From: Oreocharis arfaki
Taxonomy: Eukaryota > Chordata > Aves > Passeriformes > Paramythiidae
Length of the DNA: 64,000 nt
NCBI GenBank assembly: GCA_013398015.1
Contig: VZRR01013719.1
Coordinates: 337,327-401,326, forward strand
Reading direction: 5' to 3'
The notes beneath the pieces were generated by a model, which worked only from the letters and a program-made list of their open reading frames with translations, did not search any database and was not told where the DNA came from. The position numbers and the translations under genes are program-made. This document shows positions 27,301 through 39,200 of the stretch, piece by piece (within the stretch, counting starts at the first letter, position 1; each line of letters starts with the position of its first letter).

Positions 27301-30300
27301 TCAGAAGTAGAATCTGCATGATTTCTCCTCTCTCAAAACACTGGGCATATTTTTCAGGGAAGAGAGTATTGTTTTGAACCTTCTCACCTCCCCCACGCAA
27401 AAAAATTGCTGTGTAAGGTTGTTCTCTTTATGTTACAGAATTGTCTGAAAGTCCTGCAGCAATTAATTTATCATGTAACTTACATTTTACATTGTTAAAA
27501 GAATGTCTTAGTGTTCACTGCATGTGTTATCTGTAGTTTAGAAGAAAAATATTCAATATTTTAAGATGGAAGATAGCTCAGCTAAGGGTGTCCCGTCATT
27601 TTCCCCATTTACCACTTCATTTTCTATTCCCTTTCTCTTTCTAGCCTTGATTAAATACTGTGCTATGGTGCTCATGAGAATAATTGGGATGAGCAGAGGC
27701 ATTACTAACAGGAAAAAATTGCAGCCTCCAGCAAGTACTTTTTCTTATTAGTCAATGTGCCACCTTATAAGAATGTGATTAATTTCGGATCAGAACTTCA
27801 CTTTAATGATGTGCTGATGTAATACAGTATGTAGGTCATTTGCTCTTCCAGCCCCCAAAAATCTGCTGGGCATTGAGGTAGTCCTTGCCCTGTTTTCGTA
27901 TCTGTGATGACCACTGATGAAAGAATAGCTTTTTATACTAATGCTGTTATCTTCGTTGAGGAATTTATCTTGGTCTGAAGCCTAACACTACAGAATTAGT
28001 AGTAATACAGTAGTTGGAGGTTTTAATTTATTCAAATAAAAAATTGCTGGTAGGCCCATTTTGATAGAACTGTACTCATGGAGAATTGGCTGTAGCACAG
28101 GAATGGAGACTGCATCTCTTTTTTGACTGTGTGATGTCAGTAGGGCATTTGAGGAATGCAGTTTCTGCCTAGTTGTTAATTGTAGTGCATATCCTGAATT
28201 ATCTTGGATCCTGAGATGAAAAATGAAAGAAGTGCAAAACACTGATACTTGCTAAGCTTGGCTTTGGTCAGGAGTGTCAATGATGTTGGTACTAGAATTG
28301 GATGGCAATAATACCAGCTGAGTCAAAACTGTAACTTCTGTGGATCATTCCATATGGTAGAATTTTACCTTTAGTGGAGATCGTAAGGCAGCTGTGTCTC
28401 TCTACAACAGCCTTGGACACTGCTAAAAAAGGGCAAAAATTCTTATTATTATTCCTAATGATATGGCATTGGGTTGTGTGCATGTGAGATTTGCCTAGTA
28501 TGTCTATGATTTCAGCAATGAGGAACTTGTGTTTGTGCTGCTTATAAAGAACATCTTAAAAAACCCACAACACCACAACTCTGAGACAGAACTAAAAAGC
28601 CTGGCATGGAAAATGTCACTGCAATAGTAAGGAAAGAAAAGCATATTCTTATGGTCGTAGCAGACTGTCAGGAACTTGGGGAAACGAGGGCTGAATGTCC
28701 AGCTGAAGTGAAATGGAGGTAGGAGGATTCTGAATTTTTTTGGTTTTAAAATAAATTATATTTCACTCCATTTACATACTTCTAACTTCTGGGACTTTAT
28801 TTAAAGCATTCATTAGTGAGTCTTTCACAAAAAAAAATCCATTTTGCCAAGCTTTTTTTTTTTTAAATTCTAAAGAGCGAGAAGAACATTTTGGCTTGCA
28901 CAGCGAAACTGTTAAACAGCACTCCCATTCCGTGTGAACCCATGTGAAGCCAGGGAGCAGACTTCCCTAAAAGTAAAGGACCCATATAAAATGTGTAGGA
29001 GAGGCAGTGATGTTAAGATGCTCAGTTACAGACCTGCTTCAGAATAAGCACTTTGAAATAATCACACTCATGCCCAGCTGTTAGTCACACATTTCTGCTG
29101 CCCACTTGCTCCTTAAAGATGGAAGTGTTTTTCATTGAAGACTGCACTGTTGGGGAAGTAATTTCATTCATAAGTGAATAAATTCAAAAGTGTAGTTTCT
29201 TGGTCTTGTTCCTGGCTCCTGTTAGTCAATGCGCAGTTCCAGTCCAAAAACCCTTCCTGAATATTGATTAGCCTTGCATTTTGAGCTGGTAGAATGTAAC
29301 CCTCTGTTCTGAACACCAGCTTCTGTTTAAAGGAGTGTGAGATAAGGAATAGTTGAAAATATTCTTGGGATGGTGTTCGATTAATTTGCAAGTCTGTGAG
29401 ATGGAAGGACAATCCGAGGGACACTGCATGTAAACTCATGGCTGTTTTGTTGTCTTTGCCAACCAGCTGATTCCATGAGCTATCACCTTTGGATAAATTT
29501 GCAAAGCACCTACTATGCTGTGAGCTTCTTGTGATGTGAGCTCTGAATATACATGTGGACAGACCTCGAGTTGCTTAGGTTTCATAGAGAGTTTTGCTGC
29601 TCATAAGAGTTTACTGTTCAGAGATAAAAATTAAGCATCAAAATCAGTTACAAAAACCTATCTTTATTTGCTAACTTTTATTCTTAAAATTTAGTAGTAA
29701 TAATGACTGCCTTCTCTGTCAGCATAAAACATAAGCCTCTGGTATTATATCAGCAGATGCAAATGACTTTGAAATTTTACTTCAGCAGTACTATAATAAG
29801 AATCTGTGGTGTCATAAAGTAATTACATAACTCATAAATTTGGGGTCTAACTCTGGAGACTGTCTTCTCACAATCGTAGGAAAATATTCTGTGCATTAAA
29901 CAGCCACAGAATGGAGAAAATGCTTTGGTTGCTGATTTGAATGTTGTGTGAATTAACCTCTCCTTCTGTACCATGTCCTCAGGGAGATAGTTAGTTATCA
30001 TTTGTATTTATAATTGCTGTTTGTTGACCCCCAGCCTTGAGCTGGCAAGCAAGAAGATTCACCAGCTGCCTGACTAGAAGACAAGCTTTCACAGGCTTTA
30101 TACACAAGTAGAAAAGGAAGGATTTTGCTTAAATGTAAACACAAGATGTGACTGGTGATTAAAAAAGAAGTGTAGCATGAGGAGTCTGGTGAGTGAAACA
30201 ACACAATGAAATTTGATATGCAGAAGATTGCAAATTCTTGGAGATCATTGAAAGAACTACTTTATTTGGTAAGAAATCCCATTTGATTTGCCCTAGTGAA

Positions 30301-30444
30301 TTACAGAAGAGTCTCTGGGCTTCTACAGATGGGAACCTCTGCTTGTACATGTATTTAATATGAAAGTTGTCTGAGAAAAAAACCTCTTGTTTTGTTACCT
30401 TATCTCTACTAGAATATGACCACAACAACATTACGACAAGTGAT
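18364..30444. other. Intronic sequence, no gene seen
   Basis: AT-rich intron with scattered homopolymers: an A-run at 21777-21791 and a T-run at 28853-28864. There are many short open frames on both strands, none with a recognisable domain or plausible exon boundaries. Confidence 0.55.
21777..21791. repeat. Poly(A) run, 15 nt
   Basis: An uninterrupted run of A, just after an AAAAAT. I see no retrocopy body on either side, so I do not read it as a poly(A) tail. Confidence 0.7.
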
Positions 30445-30600
30445 GACCACTGTCTGTCTTCCTGTGGAATGAGTTTCTCCACATGTCAGTTCTGAACCTT
30501 GTTTCAATGGATGTCTCTCCTATCTCTTATCCTCTGGGCCATGCACTACTATGAAAAGCTTAATTCTGTCTTCTCCCTGACCTTCTCAACACTAATGATG
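30445..30600 (-). mobile_element. CR1 LINE fragment, degraded
   Basis: Read on the + strand, GAGTTTCTCCACATGTCAGTT, GTTTCAATGG, TCTTATCCTCTGGGCC and ACTACTATGAAAAGC follow the order and spacing of the antisense end of CR1 ORF2 (the part encoding the last residues of the reverse-transcriptase protein). It overlaps the same CR1 region as the copy at 10275-10560 but is more diverged, so it is probably older. Both limits are approximate because similarity fades gradually. Confidence 0.55.
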
Positions 30601-33600
30601 GGCTGCTTTTAGTTCCATTTGTATTACATTATGTTAAAGGCTGTATTATCAGCTAAAGCAGCAAAGATTATTAGTTATACTGTAGAGATTAAATTAATAG
30701 CTCTTTTCTGAGTGCACAGGCAATCTATGGATAGATTTATCTTGATATGGGATTTCACTACCACCCAGTATTCAAAAAAGAAATGCGATCTTTAGCAGCT
30801 TTTCTTTTTGCCTGTTGCTGACTTAAGAGTACAGTAAGAATGCATATGTCAGAGGCTGTTATTTTCTCTGACCTGAGTAGAAGCAGTTTCAGAGGGACAA
30901 AAATAAACCTAAAAACAAAACTTTTCTTTGTTTTGTGCTTGGGTTGAAAGCATCAACTAGTCCTGTGGATCAAATGAAACAGAAAACAGTGTTCACTATC
31001 CAGAACATTATTTTTATTGACAAAGGAACAGAGAAATTTAGAATATCTATGTGGTGTAATGCATTACCATGTTATGTCATTTGTATGGATACAGAAAGCT
31101 GGTGTGATTATTATACTAGGGCTTTTTTGTATCAGTAAGAGAAAATAACAGGTTGCCACTAAAGAACTTGCACTATGTTTTGTAGTTATCTTCAAATCAC
31201 CAGGAGTGGGCCAGAATCCCATAACACGATTATGCTCAGTTTAAGAACTCTCATGAAGAAATAAGGAGTGAGTCAGGTGATTGTCAAACACAAGTTGAGT
31301 TCTTTATTTTTTTTAAGGGGAGCTTTCTTCTGAGGATTTGAAAAAAACCCCTTTTGACATAACTTTTCTTTAATTCACTTTTTAGAAACTTTTTCTTTTT
31401 GAAGTGAAATTTTGAATTATAAAGTTCATATATATCAACGGCAAAAGGCAGTACCATATCATCCTGGATTTAGTTTGAAAAGAAAGCATGTGTTTGGTTA
31501 GAATACAGGAGTAACAGAGAATGTGCCTGGAACTTCTGCATCCAGAGTTAAATTTGAAAGGATGCCAGCAAGCTATCAGGTCTGCCACTGATATCAGCAA
31601 TTACGTTGTACTTCTTACATTCTGGGTAGCATTGATGTTTAAATGTATAAACCGTTCCATTATAGTCTTAAATTTATGATACAGAACTCTGATGCAAAAA
31701 TTGAAGGCAATTATTCTGTGGTGTCAGTAGCCCATTTGTCTCTTTCAGAGATCCATGAAGTTGTCTGTTGATTGTTGTGCCTACAAAATAATTTTTAGTT
31801 ACCTGATTTTCTTAGCACAAACAGACCACCACCTGCAATTCAGTCACTCTTTTGGGAAATGTGTCAGCTTTCTGCAGATCCTGTGCATTTTATCCAGGAG
31901 TTCATTTTCCCTCTCAGCCACTCGGTGGCACTAGGCTTCTTTGGAATGATGAGCACTGCTGTAAAATGTGCCTGGGCTTCAGAGTAGAAGGCTGTTGATT
32001 TCTTGTGTCGTATGATAGCTAAGCCTTTTGATTACAACATGGTTTATGTTTTCCTTATTTTATACAAATAGCAATCAGATAATATTTGGAGAGCGTTTAG
32101 GAGCAGCATGCCACTCTGCAATGTAGAAAACTGTTGAGAACTGTTGAGGCATTGGGAAGAGAGCGAGCAGGGTTCCCTTGATTTTTTGGCAGGTGAGGCC
32201 CATGTCAAGGAAGCCCCTTTTTAGTTCTTATGATGCCACTGTTGTAGCCAGGGAGCTGTAACCCTGCAGTGCAAACTGGAAATGCCTTGTTCTTGGAGTT
32301 AGGAAGGATATGAGATCTCTCAGGAGTAAGGAACTCTGACAGATAAAACACCATGGCAAGTGAAATCCTTATGCTGAAGCTCGGCAAGGTCATGTGCCAA
32401 GCTTCAGCTGTAGAGTTCTGTGGTGTTGCCTAAGGGGAAGAGAAGCCTAAAGGCACTGGGTAACTGGCAGGGTAAGGAGTTCTCTTGTGATGTGGAGGAA
32501 TGCTTTGAGTGAGGTGATGGACAAGCCAGCTCAGCATGCTTTTACTCTGCCTTTGTAAGCATCAACTGGCTGTAAAAGGAATTTGCAGCTTTTTGAGAAG
32601 CAGAGTGAGAGTATCTAATTGTTCAGAGCTGTTGCTTAGTAGCAATGCAGGTACTGTATGGTGGGGAAAATAAAATCCTATTGTATTGAGGCATAACAGA
32701 CTTATGGTTTCCTTTTTACTATATGTTGTCTCAAGACATTTCAGGAAAGAATGATTTAGTAATAGGCACTGTACACAAATGAAAAAGCTGAAGTTCGTGC
32801 ACTATGATATGCAAAAAATACTATGTGAATTTTCTTTTTTTTTAATATTGCGTTAAGTCATGGGGTTTTTGCTTTGTTTTGGTTTTTTTTAGTATATAAA
32901 CACTGCATAGAGATACTGATTAAAAGACACCTGTGTCATTCTGTGCAGACGTAGGATGCATGCAACTGAAAGAAGCCATTATGGCCAAGGCAGTTACAGC
33001 TCTCAATTTTCCACCTGGCTTTTGATTGTAGCAGATGCAGTGCTTGAATTTTACTCTTCCCAATACCTGCTGTAGCTGAGCTTCTGCATTTTGCCTTTAA
33101 GACTGTCACTTTCCAATCTATTGCATGTTGGTAAAGAGGTTCAAAATTTCCCAGGGAAAGGACAAAACAATTCTGTGCTTAGACAATGGGACGGCATCAA
33201 CCTTATTCTTTAGGAAAGTAGGCTAATAAGGTGTCATTTATAAAAGTTCATGTACTCTTCCACTGCAGACCTGGGAGTAATAGTACTGCATAGTACTGAA
33301 CTCCAGAACAGTCTTAGTATGTGCTGGCTTTTCCACAGTGATTGTGTTTGCTTTATGACTCCAGTAAGTGGAAAGAAAACAAAACCTAGTTTTTGGTTAA
33401 TCAGGTCTATAAGGCTGTAGAAGGTATGGGCTTTGACGTTTGATCAGATTTTTTTGCTCAGCACATTCAGCAGTATCTAGTCTTCATGCAGCTTCTGCTG
33501 CTTGTTTCTGTAGCCTCTTTACCTCTGTACTTTTATTTTACACTAAAAGCAACAGCAGCTAGGAGAAGGAGCTTACATGCAGGGAAGCATCTTAAAAATA

Positions 33601-35244
33601 GGGATACTGACCAAGAAGCAACATGCCACTTTTGGATGTGTGGAGATGTCTGCTAATCCTTGTAAAAAGTGGTGTTGGAACCTGTTGACTGAAGTGAGGT
33701 TAGAACCTGGTTGAGAATAAGTAGTTTTAACATCAGTAATATTGCGAGTAATATACTGCGAGTACTCTGGAAGTAAGATACTCAAAAGTATGGTACAAGT
33801 ACTTCCTCAGTCTTGTAGACATTGGAAAATAATGTCAGTCTGCCAACTCTAAGATAGCAAATATTTGCTGTTTAATGCTTCAGCTTATTCTCTAAAGTCA
33901 TGGCTTTATAGGCATGGAAGACTGGTCTCTCATTTAAGAGACTAAGTTCTTTTTAGTATAAATTTGAAAATTGTTATATGCCAAATTAGATTTTTGTGGC
34001 AGGTATTTTCTAGATGCGTTTATTGTGATGGGCCTACTGAAGTTTAGTCCATGAGGATTCATCCTGTTCATGTTATGGTGTAAAAACCTGACTTCACCAC
34101 TGAGCAAGTCTGGGTTTTTGTGGTATTGCCTGCTTAGAGGGGGAATGAAACAGAAACTGTTTTCTGAACCTGTAACTGCCGCTATCCCCTTCAAAACAGA
34201 AGACTGTGTTTTACTTAACACAGTTCTTAAAGGAAAGTTTAGTTCTTAAAGAAAATCATGACCTACCCTGTGATCCTTTTAAAATCTAGACTATTGACCA
34301 AGTGGCTATCATTTTTAGGCTCCTTAACAATTTGCCCTTAGCACCTATCCGTTAACAAATAATGAGAGCATTGATTGGATGAAAGGAAAAAAAACCCAAA
34401 CTGGAGCACATTAGACTATTAAATTAAAAATTTATTCCAATTAGTACTGGGGGGACTGCTTTCTAGCGTACTAAATTAGGCAGCTGGGAATTAATAGCAA
34501 GTGAAAATCATTATAATGACAGTCTTTTTTGGTAGGGATTTGAGAAAGTTTCTGACAGTGTCACCATGACCTCAAAGAGTCTAAATTGCTCTCTGTACTG
34601 AAGATGCATAAATTTTGATTACTGAAAAAGGTCTTTGGAGTACTTCCTAGCAGAGCTGAGCCTTTCCTGACTGTCCGAGGTCTAACTTGTCAGTGTAATA
34701 AGCCACCCATCTCTGTTTGTTCAAACACCAGATGTGTCACATGCTCAGGATGAAGAATTCTGTGGCTTCATATATGATATTTAATGGCAAACCAGAGAGC
34801 CTTTAACAACTAAGTTGCTGATTCAGTGGCTGCATTTTTTTGCTCATTGTCCTTCTAAACCAAAAATGTGCTATTTCTTTTCTGTTTTTCATTATATGCA
34901 CATTATTTCTGTTAAATTTATAGGAAGAACAGGAATTGTCAAAGAAACATAGCAGATACCATTTAAAAGCAAAGCCATACAGTGAGTGGAAAGAAATGGA
35001 AACAGAATTGGGGGTATAAGACCTGTAAGCAGAGTGAAAATCGAGTTTCGTGCTTTGCTTTGTGATTAATCCTATACCTAATGTTTTAGAATGTTGTTTT
35101 CTTCTGAACATCCAGACACTGATCCAATCTCTACAATACTTGTATGATGTTTGGACCCCATATGCATGTATATATAACGTATGTTTTATGTAACATTATT
35201 ATTTGAGTGTTCACTGGTTGGAATGCATCAGCAGCTACATTTTC
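30601..35244. other. Intronic sequence, no gene seen
   Basis: AT-rich intron. A GC-richer patch at about 31860-32480 holds only short frames. I see no exon or named repeat. Confidence 0.55.
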
Positions 35245-36204
35245 TCAATCTGATAAGCCTGACACCAGTCTGATTTTTAAGCTGTTATATTGACTCAAAT
35301 TACTGAAGGATTGGATGTCCTGCCAGCAAGTAACAGTGTGTGATGCCATTAACATTACTAAGGGTTGTGTTGCACTGAAAATGCGCTGTGGGTTCATTGC
35401 CTTAGAAAGGGAATCATCTTCAGCTTCTTCTTTAGGGTCTGAAGCAGTGATAAAACTAGGGCTGTTGTTGGGGTAGGCTGGACATACGGGGTGCCCAAAA
35501 GCTTCATGCTAGCCTAATTATCTTCTCAGGTCTTAGTTCAAGGGGTGTTCAACTTCTCCAAGAATGTTGTGTTCTCAGGTCTTTCCACTTTGGTCTGGCA
35601 AGGAGATCGCTCTCTTCATAGCACACTGATCTCATCGACAGATAGTTTTTTGGGGGAGGTGACTGCTGTGACACAGCCAGATTCTGTTGGTTATCCCTAG
35701 TTGTGGTTGGCAAGGTGAGTGGCAGCTTTGATGCAGGTTTGGTCAGCTCTGAATTCAGAAATAAAAGGTAGGTGAACTCTGATACCCATATAGTGTTCTG
35801 CTCTTCAGCTGGAGACGCCTGGCACACCGAATTTTCCTGGTCAGGTGAAGCATCTGTGTAAATCGTGGGAAAGAATTGGACACTGTTTCGCAGATATTGA
35901 TGCTGTTCTTCCAATCTGTTCTAGAGCCAAATACTTGTTAGAAGACCATGCACATGTAGCTACTGAAAGAGATAGGTGTCTTAAGCATCAAAGAGGTTTG
36001 GAAGTACAGGGGAAGGAACAAAGCCAGTAAAACATCTGCATTCATTGCAGGATTTCCAGCAAGTGGTTGTGGTTTCTGTATCTGTGAGATTTCAATAATT
36101 CTCCCAGATGGGATGTTGCATTTTGTATTGCTGCTGTTAGTCAAAGCTTGTAACAGTTTGCCTTGCTTCAAGTTCCCAATTCGCTGCCCATTCAACTGGG
36201 ATTT
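35245..36204 (-). pseudogene. Decayed retrocopy-like segment, parent unknown
   Basis: On the - strand, three successive stretches in different frames read like normal soluble protein (rich in Ser, Gln, Asn, Pro and charged residues), unlike the Phe/Leu/Cys-rich chance frames around them. The first runs from about 36204 to 36031 and includes GKLLQALTNSSNTKCNIPSG. The second runs from 35914 to 35549 and includes EEQHQYLRNSVQFFPTIYTD. Another frame at about 35645-35545 includes VERPENTTFLEKLNTP. A last stretch (about 35475-35245) includes ITASDPKEEAEDDSLSKAM. Stops and frame changes separate them, and I see no splice sites at the breaks. This fits an intronless, long-dead copy of an mRNA. I do not recognise the parent, there is no clear poly(A) tail at the low-coordinate end, and a dead unspliced gene fragment or a long series of chance frames remains possible. 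Confidence 0.4.
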
Positions 36205-36290
36205 AAAAAAAAAAAAANGACATTACAGTTATTCTTCCAATAAAAAAAGAAAAAAATCTAAACAAAAACCAAACCAAAGAAAGTGGAGAA
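36205..36290. repeat. A-rich tract containing one undetermined base
   Basis: A run of A from 36205 ends at an N at 36218, the only ambiguous base I noticed in the window, and is followed by further A-rich sequence (AAAAAAAG, AAACAAAAACCAAACC). The N marks a place where the consensus could not be called, probably because the homopolymer length is uncertain. Confidence 0.8.
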
Positions 36291-39200
36291 AAGTATGCAG
36301 TAGTGGAAAAATGCCATTTGAGCAGAAGAATCTCTCAACGAATGCTATAAACCCCTGTTTACCAGAGCAGCCGTAGGCTGAAGTTGCCATGGAAACAGAA
36401 AGAATTGAAATAATATTAGCCATAGCATATCTATTATATATTGTATTAATGACACCATACCAAAGGATCACTCGTGGTTTCATTTACAGGGCTCCCTTTT
36501 CAGTGATTTATCACCAATATCAGAGGCTAGAATTTAAAATTGGAAATGGAAGGTTCAGCCTTAATTGGTTTGTAATAATATTGGGAAGGAAAAAAATATT
36601 TATTTAATCATGTGTCTAGAAGAGTTTTGAGTTTTTGATATGCAGAATTTCTTAGTCTTTTCTAAGAAACAAAATCATACTCAAGTCATAAAACATGTTA
36701 TCCTCATTTGGCATCCAAAAGTGCTGACTCCAACAGTACAGATGATAGAACTAGAACATTCTTTTATTTGCAAGAAAAATCAATCAGTTCTTGAGCTTGG
36801 TATGGGCCTGTTTGGGGAAAGGGGTTTGAATTCAGCTCTGTCTGCCAGATGAATGTGGCTGGTGCTGGATTGTGGCAATAGGTGAATTGTTCTGATTTAG
36901 TTTGTCAGAACAATGATATTCTTTAAATAAGAGTTTGACATAGGAGAGGGTAGGGTTATCATCACTATAAATACTGAGGTTCTCCCTCTTGTATCCCCTG
37001 ATTTTAATTTTTTCTCTTTTTGGCATCCAGGTCCTTACTAGTTCTGTGGTTATAATATGGGTTTTTTTTCTTCTCTATACCACTGGCTGAGAAAAGGCAA
37101 AAATAGAATTGAAGATTCCTTACAAGTCATAAAACAAATTTTGATCCTTTCAATGTTGGCTGAAGCATTGACTTGGGTGCTTTCAGAACACCAACAAAGT
37201 TTCAAGTGACAGAAGGTTGAGATATAAATTCTATTTTTAATTTGAGTGGTTCTGGAAAAAAAAAACTTGACAGATCCATGTGTTGAATAACCTGTTGGAC
37301 ACTGTTTAGATGTACTCACATCTTTAAGGTATATACAAATAAGCTTCACAGAGTGGTCTAAATCATATCCTGTGTAAATGCTGGATAGAGATTCTGAAGG
37401 AGCTTTTTCTGTGTTTGGCAGAAAAATCTGGCACGAGTGTAGAAAATTTTCCCAAAGCTGTGTGCTGATAATGACTGCACTAGAATGCTTGCGTAACGCT
37501 TTGCCTGTTACGAAATCTGTAAAAACATTAACTAATCCACAAAGCAGATTACATGTTGTAGATGTATCCCTCTGCTGGGAGGAAAGCATATGTGTATGTG
37601 AGTGAGGAGGAAAGAAAAAATCTATTACAGGAGGCTTTATTTTGTCTCTAAGCTTTATTGCATTCCTTTGACTGTATTTTCATACTTTCTTAAGAGTGGG
37701 GTTTTCTTCCTAGGATTCTGTTAATGAAATTGCAGACTGATGTATGAAAAATGTATACACCTTTTTGAACACTAAAAATCCCATTGTCTTGATTCTGTTT
37801 ACAGCCAAAGTGAATCTCAGCACTCTAAATTTATTTGAAAGAGTGGTGACCATTCAGCAAAGCACCTCTCTGTCTGAAATTACATTTTTTTCCTGTTTTC
37901 CCAGCTACAGTTCTCAGGCTTTCTGCTGCACAGAAACTTTGGCACATGTTCAGTGTGGCTCTCACTTTGATATTTTTGACAAATTGTGAATTCAGGTTTA
38001 GGTGACTGCTGCCTTTTATCAGGTTTGTCAAGAGCTGGTCCTTATCTAGGGCTGACTTGAACATGGATTTAGAATGCTATGATAGATGCTTAAAATTGCT
38101 TTAAACTTAAGTGCTGAGGACACCTGTTGCCTCCCAGCTCCCTTCAGAGCTGTTTCTGTGCCTATGTGTTGCAGATGGGTGTGTGGACATACATACAGAT
38201 GAGTGTATGAATGAAAGGTGGCTGCTGAGTTAAAAATGGGATTGTTTAGGAGATGAGAAACATGGAAAATCTTGCTGGGATGTGGGTGCTGGTGATGGCA
38301 ATAGTCCTGGCCATCGCCCTCACCGGGTCTGTGGAGGCCAGGCTCTGCTCTCTCTGGTGTTGGAAACCGGATCTAAGGTGTGCTGCTTCCTTCCCCATCT
38401 TTGCTCACTTGTCAGTGATGGTTTTATCTTTATTAGCCTCCACTCCAAAAGGAGAGGGAGGGGACTTTGTCTCCCTCTCCAATAGGTCATCTAGTTTTTG
38501 GAATGAGGACTAGTTCCAATTCCATCACTCGCCTTTCCTCTCTGTCATACCAGATTTGTTAACATCTTTCTGAGGTTTTTTGTGTGTTTTCCTAGACATG
38601 GTTTGTGCAAATATGTCACCGTTCTCTCTTTGAGTCTTTGAGTCACGCTGTTCGTATTGCTGTACTTAGCAGTGTTACCAAATACTTTTGTGTTGTTACC
38701 AGTTTTACTATTGGTGGCATTCCTGTGCTACAAAAACCCTGGCTATTGCCCCTCCATTTTTGACTGACACTGGCTGGACAGGAGCGTGGGTAGGTCCTGT
38801 CCCTGCCACCAGCAGTGCTTGGGCTTGGCTGTATTCCCTATGTATGGCTCCAGGGAGCTGGCTGGATCTGTGGCACGATGTGCCCTTCGTGGGTGAGTGC
38901 CAACTTGAGACCTGTTGGGAGAGTCCATTAGTTATAATCACTCAGGCAAGAGGAGCATCATTGCAGACATTGATTTAATGCACAGAAAGAAAGAAAGGGC
39001 AGAAGCAACAATCAGATGGAAAGTACTGCTCTTCCCTTACCTGGCTGAAAGTGTGCACGCAGAAAATATTTTGAAGAATACTTTGATGGATCTGAGCTCT
39101 GGAGTTAGACAGCTGCCTCCACTGCTCATTTTATGTCTTTGGTTCTTAAGGGCACATTAATTTATTATATAACCGGGTTTTCACATGTTAGCTACCGAAA

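Noticed and set aside
36205..36217. A-run as the poly(A) tail of the neighbouring retrocopy-like segment
   Set aside because: The segment reads on the minus strand, so its tail would be a T-run at the low-coordinate end; the A-run is at its 5' side.
37050..37589. 179-codon minus-strand frame
   Set aside because: It is long, but the composition is that of AT-rich non-coding DNA, and I recognise no domain or family in it. An overlapping + strand frame is also open, which points to a locally low stop density.
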